Below, in pieces: positions 1 to 5,685 of a stretch of DNA of 6,618 bases. The notes under the pieces are model-generated. The model saw nothing but the letters and a program-made list of their open reading frames with translations, was not told where the DNA came from and made no database searches. Within the stretch, counting starts at the first letter, position 1, and every line of letters starts with the position of its first letter. The position numbers and the translations under genes were made by a program. The stretch comes from an uncultured Azospirillum sp. (GTDB lineage: Bacteria; Pseudomonadota; Alphaproteobacteria; RF32; CAG-239), in the NCBI GenBank assembly GCA_900538765.1, contig UQAB01000045.1, forward strand, positions 1 to 6,618. Direction: 5' to 3'.

Positions 1-476
1 TCTTTGAAATCGGGATTTTCGCCTTTTCCCGGCGTTTCGTTGGGGCTGAAACTCCCGCCCCCGGCACAGTCTGACGTGTCGGTAATGAAACACACCGAAG
101 CTTCCTTGTATTCCTTTCTTAAGGCAGTGCTATCTGATTCCCTCCCTGAGGTAGGGAGGGTTAGGGAGGGTTTGACAGCGGATGATAATTTTTCATTCTG
201 TTTGTCACACCCCCTCGAGAACTCCAACCGGACGAAGTCCGGGGAGTTCTTGCTCCCCCTACTCAAGGGGAGAATAAGATTGTGCCTATTTTCAAATTGT
301 GCAGACGGCAAGAGAGGAGTATCATCGGTAAGGTGTTGTGATGTGTGATAAGTGTGGATACCTGATGTTGAGATGAGAGACGAAATGCCCCAAGCGGGAT
401 AACGTGCAGAACAAACGTCTTCCGTATAGCCGAATAAGCATACGGTTGACAACAGTATCACCTTTGAGTACTTCAT
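1..476 (-). CDS. Putative secreted protein, C-terminus beyond the left edge
   Basis: I do not recognise this protein. Reading leftwards from the ATG at 476-474, the frame stays open for 158 codons to the window edge. The start is supported by a strong Shine-Dalgarno (AGGAGG, 485-490) eight bases upstream and a good promoter further up. Residues 1-24 look like a Sec signal peptide: Lys2 and Lys5, a hydrophobic core (VILLSTVCLFGY), then a possible cleavage after Ala24 (VCSA/RY). The rest is polar with scattered cysteines (C90, C129, C137). Residues 115-158 are Ser/Gly/Pro-rich. Residues 69-115 are encoded by a palindrome-rich segment that looks inserted. A terminator separates it from flgE, so it should be its own transcription unit. 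It could be a cell-envelope or secreted protein with cysteine repeats like the gene at the right edge, or a decaying gene that keeps only its 5' end. Start and export are fairly secure; function is unknown. Confidence 0.62.
   Translation of the reverse strand, partial: MKYSKVILLSTVCLFGYTEDVCSARYPAWGISSLISTSGIHTYHTSQHLTDDTPLLPSAQFENRHNLILPLSRGSKNSPDFVRLEFSRGCDKQNEKLSSAVKPSLTLPTSGRESDSTALRKEYKEASVCFITDTSDCAGGGSFSPNETPGKGENPDFK
133..272. repeat. Palindrome-rich segment, candidate in-frame inserted repeat element
   Basis: Three hairpins sit within 140 bases. The first has arms CCCTCCCT (140-147) and AGGGAGGG (153-160), a perfect 8-bp stem with a 5-base loop. The second has outer arms AGAACTCC (218-225) and GGAGTTCT (243-250), then a two-base bulge, then CCGGAC (228-233) pairing with GTCCGG (237-242) around a GAA loop: 14 base pairs in total. 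The third has arms CTCCCC (253-258) and GGGGAG (267-272). The segment is more G+C-rich and far more structured than the bases around it, but the minus-strand frame of the secreted-protein gene passes through it as residues 69-115 without a stop. Structure is seen directly; mobility and repetition elsewhere in the genome are inferred. A GATT lies on each side (136-139 and 278-281), too short to count as a target duplication. Confidence 0.5.
154..170 (+). other. Canonical G-quadruplex motif
   Basis: Four GGG runs (154-156, 158-160, 164-166, 168-170) are separated by loops of 1, 3 and 1 bases (A, TTA, A). This is a compact three-tetrad G-quadruplex pattern of the kind known to be very stable. 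It lies on the plus strand, which is the template strand of the secreted-protein gene, and it shares its first two G runs with the 140-160 hairpin, so the two structures would compete. The motif is seen directly; folding in the cell is not shown. Confidence 0.6.
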
Positions 477-484
477 CTTTATTT

Positions 485-490
485 CCTCCT
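485..490 (-). promoter_or_regulatory. Ribosome binding site of the left-edge secreted-protein gene
   Basis: The minus strand reads GAGGAGGAAATAAAG directly before the ATG at 476. AGGAGG is a full Shine-Dalgarno core and the spacing to ATG is eight bases. This site fixes the start and the reading frame, against an overlapping minus-strand frame that would begin inside the flgE terminator with no such signal. Confidence 0.8.
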
Positions 491-510
491 CTACTTGCCA
501 TCACGACTCT

Positions 511-539
511 AATATAACACATATCGCCGCAATGTTCAA
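511..539 (-). promoter_or_regulatory. Sigma-70-type promoter with extended -10, left-edge gene
   Basis: On the minus strand there is a -35-like TTGAAC (539-534), a 17-base spacer and a -10-like TATATT (516-511). A TG one base upstream of the -10 (519-518) gives the extended -10 form. The predicted start of transcription is near 504, which leaves a leader of about 28 bases before the ATG at 476. It lies downstream of the flgE terminator, consistent with an independent unit. The match is good but not tested. Confidence 0.6.
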
Positions 540-580
540 TCATTATTTTAAGCAAGGTGAGGGAAAAATTCGACGAAGAA

Positions 581-609
581 TTAAAAAGCCCCTTGAGAAC
601 CAAGGGGCT
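581..609 (-). terminator. Rho-independent terminator of the hook operon
   Basis: On the minus strand AGCCCCTTG (609-601) pairs perfectly with CAAGGGGCT (595-587), a 9-bp G+C-rich stem with a 5-base loop. It is followed at once by TTTTTAATT (587-579). It begins 55 bases after the flgE stop and precedes the next promoter. It is a textbook terminator and implies that flgE is the last gene of its transcription unit. Confidence 0.9.
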
Positions 610-641
610 GAACTTTAGGAAGGTTTTATAATTATATCTGC

Positions 642-655
642 GCTTTTCGAAAAGC
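642..655. other. Perfect 14-bp palindrome after the flgE stop
   Basis: GCTTTTCGAAAAGC is its own reverse complement and lies eight bases beyond the flgE stop codon, before the terminator. It has no following T tract on the minus strand, so it is not a terminator by itself. It may be a small mRNA 3'-end hairpin or a protein-binding site; no role can be assigned. Confidence 0.4.
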
Positions 656-663
656 CATCACGA

Positions 664-2874
664 CTATGTCATTCTGGTTAATTCATCAAGCATTTCGTCT
701 GCCGTTGTAATAATCTTGGTTGCGGCAGAATAAGCACGCTGGGTAACAATCATGTTTGAAAACTCGGTTGCAAGATCGACGGTTGAATTTTCAAGAGCAT
801 TGGATGAGATTTCACCGGCGCCGTTTGTTCCCGCGCGTTTCAACAGAGCCTGTCCGGAACTGTCGGTTTCAATCCAAGAGTTACCGGTCAGGGCTTCCAT
901 GCCGTTCGGGTTGGAAAACGTAGCCAAAGGCAGAATAGCAATCGGGCGGGTTTCACCGTTATCAAACAATGCCGTTACAACGCCGCTTTCATCAATATGA
1001 ACACCGGCATAGCTTCCGAACTTGGCACCATCCTGTTTCATAAAGTTGGTGGTAAAATCACCGGACAGGTTGGTCAAACCGTCATTAGTACCGGCATTAC
1101 CCATATCCAGTTTTATTTTGGTGCCATTCCCCGGCGTGCCATCCATATTTTCAGCACCATTCGCCCACTGAATAGACATTTCATCGACATTGAAATATTT
1201 CGGCGTACCATCAGAATTAAAGCGAACGGCCGGAACCAGGGATCCCTGTTCGACCTGGTGGTCTCCAACATCAAATTCGCTACCCAACGTGACATTTGCA
1301 TTCTGAACAGATACCCAGCCATTGGTTTTATCGCGAACAATACCGTCAATAGCATTGCCCAACCCCTGCGTATCAATTGCAATGTCGCCTCCCGTTGCAG
1401 ACGGCAGAATTTCCAAGCTCATGCCACTGGCAATAAAACGTTCCGGTTCTGTGGCATTTTCCTTCAAAACATTCCCCAAAATGGTAACCATCTTGGCCGG
1501 GTCAACATTTGCGCCGCTAATGGCATCTTTGATATCTACGGCTATAGCCGGAGGATTTACGGTCGGATTGCCATTGTTGGTAAAGGTATAAGTTTTGCCG
1601 TCAAGAACAATGCTTTTTCCGGTATAATCGGCAGCAGTTGTTGAATTGAAGTCAATACGGGCAGCGTTTTTAATGTCATTATCAATCTGCGGAATATTGA
1701 ACACGCCTGTCGGAATGCCATTATCCTCACGCGGATTGCAGGCACTCTGAACACAAGACAGTGTCTTGCTGGCATCAATCGTTAAACCTGAACCGGCGGT
1801 AGACTGGACGATGGAAATTTTATTTCCATCCGCGCTAAAACGGTTTGCAGAAGGCAGATTTTCCTTAATTGCCGCGGCAAAAGCCTCTGTAAAGTCATTT
1901 ACAGAAATAATACCGGTTGAAAGGTCAACGGCAATATTGCCCGGTTGAACGCCGGCAGGATTGTTGGTAAATTCAAAAGTATAAGTTTTACCAGTACCGG
2001 CATCCGTAATCGAAATTGTCGATCCGTTTTGCGGAATGGAGGTAAACTCCAGTTGTCCGGCAGCGGCATAAACATCCGGCGTACCATCAAGCGTATTGCT
2101 GTTGCCATACAAAATGCTGTTAGCCGCGCCACTCGGCACACTGGCCGACATATCCCAGCCATTGGCACTGGTTTTGGTAAAGTTCAGGCTCAGATTGCTG
2201 GCATTTCCCAAGCTGTCATAAATCAGGGCTGAAACTTTCTGTTGAGCTCCTATTTTATCCGAGCTGGGCAGATTGGCTCCGAATTTAATCTGCTGGGTCG
2301 GTGTTGCCGTTCCGCCGATTGTCGCCAAGTTAATCGGTTTCAGGTTACGGTTGTCAATAATATTGTCATTGATATAAACCGTATTGCCGTTGCCGTCATA
2401 ATAGGCTTTCATATAATCAATGCCATTGATATTCACGACGCTGGCATTCGGGTTTCCGTCCCACGGAAGCAAAGACCAGCCCTGAGCATAAAAACCGCCG
2501 GTATTGACCAGATAGCCGTTATCATCAATGTTAAAATCACCGGCGCGGGTATAAGCCCACAAGTCGCCCTCTCCAGGATTGGCAGCCTGATTGACAACGA
2601 AATATCCGTTGCCGCTGATTGCGCAGGCGGTAGATGAAGAGTTGGATGCCAGAAGCCCCTGAACATTTACCCCCTGTTTGCTTACAGGCTGAACACCGCC
2701 CGGGGAATAACGACTACTGGTTGTTTGTTTGGTTACCAAGGTCTGAAAAGATGTTGTATTATTTTTGTAACCAACAGTATTTACGTTCACGATATTATCG
2801 GAAATTGCCCCCATCGCGGTAGACTGGGCGGCCAATCCCGAAATACCAGACTGCATTGCGCCAAAAATACTCAT
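664..2874 (-). CDS. flgE: Flagellar hook protein FlgE, enlarged
   Basis: FlgE polymerises outside the cell into the curved hook that joins rod and filament; it is exported by the flagellar type III system. The N-terminus (residues 1-40) has the rod/hook family start and the VNTVGYK motif. Residues 85-130 carry the hook core (AISGNGYFVV, YTRAGDFNIDDNGYLV). The C-terminus (695-736) has the family ending, with VDLATEFSNMIVTQRAYSAA and the T-ADEMLDEL motif. A FlaE/D2-type domain starts near 195 (YDSLGNASNLSLNF), is interrupted by an insert at about 250-540, and resumes at LVPAVRFNSDGTPKYFN. At 736 residues it is much longer than the roughly 400 of the enteric protein; the extra length is two related domains (273-371 and 404-502). 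Three cysteines are present (C84, C374, C379), unusual for an exported axial protein. The start has AGGAG (2882-2886) seven bases upstream and lies 21 bases after flgD. Confidence 0.96.
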   Translation of the reverse strand: MSIFGAMQSGISGLAAQSTAMGAISDNIVNVNTVGYKNNTTSFQTLVTKQTTSSRYSPGGVQPVSKQGVNVQGLLASNSSSTACAISGNGYFVVNQAANPGEGDLWAYTRAGDFNIDDNGYLVNTGGFYAQGWSLLPWDGNPNASVVNINGIDYMKAYYDGNGNTVYINDNIIDNRNLKPINLATIGGTATPTQQIKFGANLPSSDKIGAQQKVSALIYDSLGNASNLSLNFTKTSANGWDMSASVPSGAANSILYGNSNTLDGTPDVYAAAGQLEFTSIPQNGSTISITDAGTGKTYTFEFTNNPAGVQPGNIAVDLSTGIISVNDFTEAFAAAIKENLPSANRFSADGNKISIVQSTAGSGLTIDASKTLSCVQSACNPREDNGIPTGVFNIPQIDNDIKNAARIDFNSTTAADYTGKSIVLDGKTYTFTNNGNPTVNPPAIAVDIKDAISGANVDPAKMVTILGNVLKENATEPERFIASGMSLEILPSATGGDIAIDTQGLGNAIDGIVRDKTNGWVSVQNANVTLGSEFDVGDHQVEQGSLVPAVRFNSDGTPKYFNVDEMSIQWANGAENMDGTPGNGTKIKLDMGNAGTNDGLTNLSGDFTTNFMKQDGAKFGSYAGVHIDESGVVTALFDNGETRPIAILPLATFSNPNGMEALTGNSWIETDSSGQALLKRAGTNGAGEISSNALENSTVDLATEFSNMIVTQRAYSAATKIITTADEMLDELTRMT
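1369..2058 (-). repeat. Duplicated domain within FlgE (two units)
   Basis: Unit 1 is encoded at 2058-1762 (residues 273-371) and unit 2 at 1665-1369 (residues 404-502). They share, in order: a strand ending in a hydrophobic-F-x-S pattern (LEFTS / IDFNS), GKTYTF, TNN, a proline-rich turn, IAVD, a helix ending in LKEN or IKEN, then ERF or NRF, a -SADG- / -ASGM- turn, and a final strand (LTIDAS / IAIDTQ). A linker with C374 and C379 separates them. The homology is visible at protein level and diverged at DNA level, so the duplication is old. They probably form extra surface domains on the hook. Confidence 0.7.
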
Positions 2875-2895
2875 TGTTTATCTCCTAAAGTTTTA

Positions 2896-3741
2896 TTATA
2901 ATAATCCTAACGTCGCGGCAGCCATTGCTGTTTTAGCGACTTTAGCCATTGCATCGGCGACGCCGGAATCTCCGTCTTCGCCTTCTCCCTCACCGGGAAC
3001 AGTTTCACTGTCCCCGCCTTCGCCCTCTCCTTCATCCGGCGTTTCGGGAACATTGTCTTTATCAAAATAATCATCATTGCGGATGGTGAGAATATCGCCC
3101 AGATTAGCCGTAACAGAATCGCCCAAGCCGATGTAGACGCCGTTGCTGTCACTGGCAACACCGGTAACCTTGCCAAAGATTGTCGTTGTCACATTGGCAG
3201 CGCTTTCGCCATTTGGAACCGTGGTACTAACGACAATCTGGTAAGCGCCGTCTTCCAGCTGATTGCCGTCCGAATCTTTGCCGTCCCATGTAAATTCGTG
3301 CGTTCCGGCAGTTGTTTCCGCCGTTTCGGAATAAACGATTTTGCCAGACATATCTTTGATAGTAATAACGGCGCTGCTGACATTTTTATCCAGCGTATAG
3401 GTCGCTTTGGCATGTCCGCCTTCCATCGGCATGACGTCACCCAGAACCTGCGCCACTTTGCCGATATAAGATACGGCCTGAGCTCCAAGATTGGACATGC
3501 TCATGTTCAACAGCGTATCCAGTTTGGTATTGGTTTGAATCGCCTGCTCAACACTTGAATATTGGACGAGTTGATTGGTAAATTCAGCGGTATCCATCGG
3601 ATCAAGCGGATCCTGATATTTTAACTGCGTTGTCAACAGGGTTAAAAAGGTATTCATATCCGCGGATAATGTCTGAGAGGCAGAATTGGTCGTAGATGTT
3701 CCGCTTTGGGTATAACCGTTGATGGAATTTATATCAGTCAT
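2896..3741 (-). CDS. flgD: Hook-cap / hook assembly protein FlgD
   Basis: FlgD forms the temporary cap at the tip of the growing hook under which FlgE subunits are added; it is absent from the finished organelle. Residues 28-75 hold the family signature, including FLTLLTTQLKYQDPLDPMD and the following EFTNQLVQYSSVEQ segment. Residues 90-220 hold the Tudor-like / Ig-like FlgD domain (for example TWDGKDSDGNQLEDGAY at 151-167). FlgD is commonly about 220-240 residues; this one has 281. The excess is a tail (229-281) made of a Gly/Glu/Asp repeat and a short Ala-rich segment. The ATG at 3741 has AAAGGAG (3749-3755) seven bases upstream, just beyond the fliK stop (15 bases separate the genes). Gene order and spacing imply co-transcription with fliK and flgE. 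Confidence 0.95.
   Translation of the reverse strand: MTDINSINGYTQSGTSTTNSASQTLSADMNTFLTLLTTQLKYQDPLDPMDTAEFTNQLVQYSSVEQAIQTNTKLDTLLNMSMSNLGAQAVSYIGKVAQVLGDVMPMEGGHAKATYTLDKNVSSAVITIKDMSGKIVYSETAETTAGTHEFTWDGKDSDGNQLEDGAYQIVVSTTVPNGESAANVTTTIFGKVTGVASDSNGVYIGLGDSVTANLGDILTIRNDDYFDKDNVPETPDEGEGEGGDSETVPGEGEGEDGDSGVADAMAKVAKTAMAAATLGLL
2953..3036 (-). repeat. Two 14-residue acidic repeats in the FlgD tail
   Basis: Two 42-base units (3036-2995 and 2994-2953) encode DEGEGEGGDSETVP and GEGEGEDGDSGVAD. The DNA is also visibly similar (tcgccttctccctcaccgg against tcgccctctccttcatccgg on the plus strand), which suggests a tandem duplication by slippage. This gives a flexible, strongly negative linker before the Ala-rich C-terminal segment. 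Confidence 0.75.
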
Positions 3742-3756
3742 GACATTTCTCCTTTA

Positions 3757-5535
3757 CTATACTCTTATGTTAAGGGCGGATTTTCCATCCCATGTTCCAT
3801 AAGCCGCCGTTTCTTCGGCAAGATTTTCATTTCCGGCTTCCTTATCAAGCACATCGCCAAGGAAGCTACGCAATCCGCGGCCGCTTTCATTCTGCTGTCC
3901 GGCCTGCCGGTCTTCGCGGAAACTGAAACTAAAACTGCTGCCATCCGTTTCAAAACCGGCATCGTTAAACGCTTTTTCCAAAGCAGGCATTTCCTTTTGC
4001 AGCATATCCATTGTTTCGGCCCGGCTGGAAATAATATGCGCCTGCAGTTTGCCGTCCTTGGCAATCTGCATTTTGATTTCGATATGTCCGAGTTCTTCCG
4101 GCTTTAACTGAACGTTTATGGTGTCAACGCCTTTAACCGCGGACTTGGTTATATTAACTTTGATTTGCTCGACGGCTTCCCTGCTCATTCCTTTGTAAAC
4201 ATCTCGGAGAGCGGTTTTATTTTCAACTTCCGCCCGGGCTTCGGTTTTTACGGCCGCAGACATATCTGCCGACAATGCGGAATGAGATGCGGAGGAAGAT
4301 GTCAGTTCGCTGACTACCGCAACACTGCCGGAAGCATTTTCCGCCGCCACGGCATTATTTTGGTTTTGACTGGCAAAAGCAAACAAATTCAACTGTTGCG
4401 CCTGATTTTGCTGTGGAGCAGCCGTTACGGTCTGCGGGGCGGAAGCGGATGACGGCAGTTCCGGCATATCCTGAACAACCGGTTCATCAGATGCGGCTGA
4501 CTGCAGAACTTCCTGCGCCGAGAAATCAGACTTGGCAGCGGCATAGGAAAATTTTTCCTCACTAACTGTTACCTTGACTTCGGTTTTCCGGCCTTCTCCG
4601 ACAGCTTCTCCGAGTTTGGCGGCTTCTTCAACAATATTCGCATTTTCCAGCGGCGCTTCGACAATATTATTTTCAACAATATCCTGCATGATATTTTTAT
4701 CGTCGGCAACCGTTGACTTGTCTGAAACATCCGGCAGGGACGCAAATTCTTCGCCGCCATCGACAATCTGCATTGCGGAAATATCAATATTGGACGTTTC
4801 AACCGCGGGAGTCATATTCTGCGGCAAAGAATCTGCCGGAAGCAGCGTGATATCCGAACGGCCGTCCAGACTCATAACCGGAACCAGCGACATTTCTCCG
4901 GATGACACCATTTCAGCCAAATCGGAACCGGTCATAACCGTATAAGTATTTGTTGCCGCATTAAAAACGGTAACCGCGCCCATTTCAGAAACTTCGGCCA
5001 AAGGAATTTCCTGACCGAAAACATTTTCATTAATGATATTTTCAGAGCCCAAATCAGCGCTGTCTTCTACCGGAGAAGCTGCGGAAACATTTTCCTCGGC
5101 AACGGTATTTTCGCCTTGTATGGCAGTTTTATTCTCCTGACGAACAGGCTTATCCGTTTGCGGCGTTTCCGCTTTTTCTTCAGGCTGGCGTTCCGGTTTA
5201 GAAGCTTCCGGCTTATTTTGCGTTTTTTCGGCAGAAGACGGGGAATCTTTTGGGGAAGATTTTTCTTCTGTTCGGGGCTGATTTTCAGACGCGGCATATT
5301 TTACCGTTTTATTTTTGGTTTTGCGGGATGTTTTTTTATCTTCTATCCGGCCGAAAACCGTTTCTTCTGCCTTGTCATCAGCAACAGAACCGCCAAAGAA
5401 ATCCTTGTTATTCAACAAATCAATAAACTCAGTTCCGGCTGACGGCTTTTTGTCGTTCTCTGACGACACAGCCTGAACCGAAGCAGTTTTGCCCATAATC
5501 ATGTTGGTCAAATTGTTTATTTCTTTAATTTCCAT
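3757..5535 (-). CDS. fliK: Flagellar hook-length control protein FliK
   Basis: FliK is secreted during hook assembly, measures hook length and makes FlhB switch from rod/hook to filament substrates. The C-terminal Flg_hook domain is clear at about residues 445-545: VDTINVQLKPEELGHIEIKM is the hallmark motif, followed by AHIISSRAETMDMLQKEMPALEKAF and a serine/phenylalanine strand. The N-terminal two thirds are poorly conserved low-complexity sequence. Residues 55-150 are Lys/Glu/Pro/Gln-rich, 165-320 acidic and 350-430 rich in Ala, Ser and Gln, as expected for the extended ruler part. It has 592 residues, longer than the roughly 400 of the enteric protein. There are no cysteines. The ATG at 5535 is supported by AAAGGA (5543-5548) at seven bases and by the sigma-54 promoter just upstream. 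It is the first gene of the hook operon. Confidence 0.93.
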   Translation of the reverse strand: MEIKEINNLTNMIMGKTASVQAVSSENDKKPSAGTEFIDLLNNKDFFGGSVADDKAEETVFGRIEDKKTSRKTKNKTVKYAASENQPRTEEKSSPKDSPSSAEKTQNKPEASKPERQPEEKAETPQTDKPVRQENKTAIQGENTVAEENVSAASPVEDSADLGSENIINENVFGQEIPLAEVSEMGAVTVFNAATNTYTVMTGSDLAEMVSSGEMSLVPVMSLDGRSDITLLPADSLPQNMTPAVETSNIDISAMQIVDGGEEFASLPDVSDKSTVADDKNIMQDIVENNIVEAPLENANIVEEAAKLGEAVGEGRKTEVKVTVSEEKFSYAAAKSDFSAQEVLQSAASDEPVVQDMPELPSSASAPQTVTAAPQQNQAQQLNLFAFASQNQNNAVAAENASGSVAVVSELTSSSASHSALSADMSAAVKTEARAEVENKTALRDVYKGMSREAVEQIKVNITKSAVKGVDTINVQLKPEELGHIEIKMQIAKDGKLQAHIISSRAETMDMLQKEMPALEKAFNDAGFETDGSSFSFSFREDRQAGQQNESGRGLRSFLGDVLDKEAGNENLAEETAAYGTWDGKSALNIRV

Positions 5536-5574
5536 AACAGAATCCTTTTTGCAAAATTCATTCTGATGTACTCA

Positions 5575-5590
5575 TGCAAATTCCGTGCCA
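5575..5590 (-). promoter_or_regulatory. Sigma-54 (RpoN) promoter of fliK-flgD-flgE
   Basis: The minus strand reads TGGCACG-GAAT-TTGCA, matching the -24/-12 consensus TGGCACG-N4-TTGCW at every defined base. The conserved GG and GC are correctly spaced. Transcription should start about 12 bases past the -12 element, near 5564, leaving a leader of about 29 bases before the fliK ATG. Such promoters require an AAA+ activator; in alphaproteobacteria with this arrangement the known one is FlbD, but no activator gene or site is identified here. The A+T-rich DNA upstream (5591-5640) could favour bending. Confidence 0.9.
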
Positions 5591-5637
5591 AAATTTAATT
5601 ATTTAAAAGGAGAAAAGATAAAATTTCTTATATTAAT

Positions 5638-5665
5638 AAAGAGGCCGTCATCAGAAAGCCTCTTT
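5638..5665 (-). terminator. Hairpin terminator after the cysteine-rich gene
   Basis: AAAGAGGC (5638-5645) and GCCTCTTT (5658-5665) form a perfect 8-bp stem with a 12-base loop, 21 bases past the stop of the right-edge gene. On the minus strand it is followed by ATTAATATAAG, a modest A/T tail. On the plus strand the stem runs into six T bases, so the structure could work in both directions. It insulates the fliK promoter from upstream read-through. Confidence 0.7.
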
Positions 5666-5685
5666 TTTGGGAAATGACAATAGAT

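Larger units (their letters stand above)
497..665. repeat. 12-bp direct repeat bracketing the flgE / secreted-gene junction
   Basis: GCCATCACGACT occurs at 497-508 and again at 654-665, 157 bases apart. One copy overlaps the predicted transcription start of the left-edge gene and the other overlaps the flgE stop codon. The repeat is exact. It could be a binding site, a trace of local duplication or a target duplication, or chance; nothing in the sequence decides between these. Confidence 0.35.

Noticed and set aside
10..13. Lipoprotein signal in the left-edge protein (residues STVC, 10-13)
   Set aside because: Val at -1 does not fit the lipobox (Gly, Ala or Ser expected), and a standard cleavage after Ala24 is more plausible. 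Coordinates given here are residue numbers.
4..348. Plus-strand frame of 114 residues at the left edge
   Set aside because: It begins at a TTG without a ribosome site, runs through the hairpins and is antisense to the better-supported signal-peptide gene.
322..603. Minus-strand frame of 93 residues
   Set aside because: It would start inside the flgE terminator, has no Shine-Dalgarno, and overlaps in another phase the gene that starts at 476 with AGGAGG.
997..1644. Long plus-strand open frame opposite flgE (215 residues); also those at 2242-2637 and 3706-4107
   Set aside because: They are antisense to well-recognised flagellar genes, have no family resemblance or ribosome sites, and fit chance openness opposite real coding sequence.
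5605..5612. Shine-Dalgarno-like AAAAGGAG on the plus strand
   Set aside because: No start codon or open frame follows at a usable distance; it lies in the A+T-rich DNA upstream of the sigma-54 promoter.
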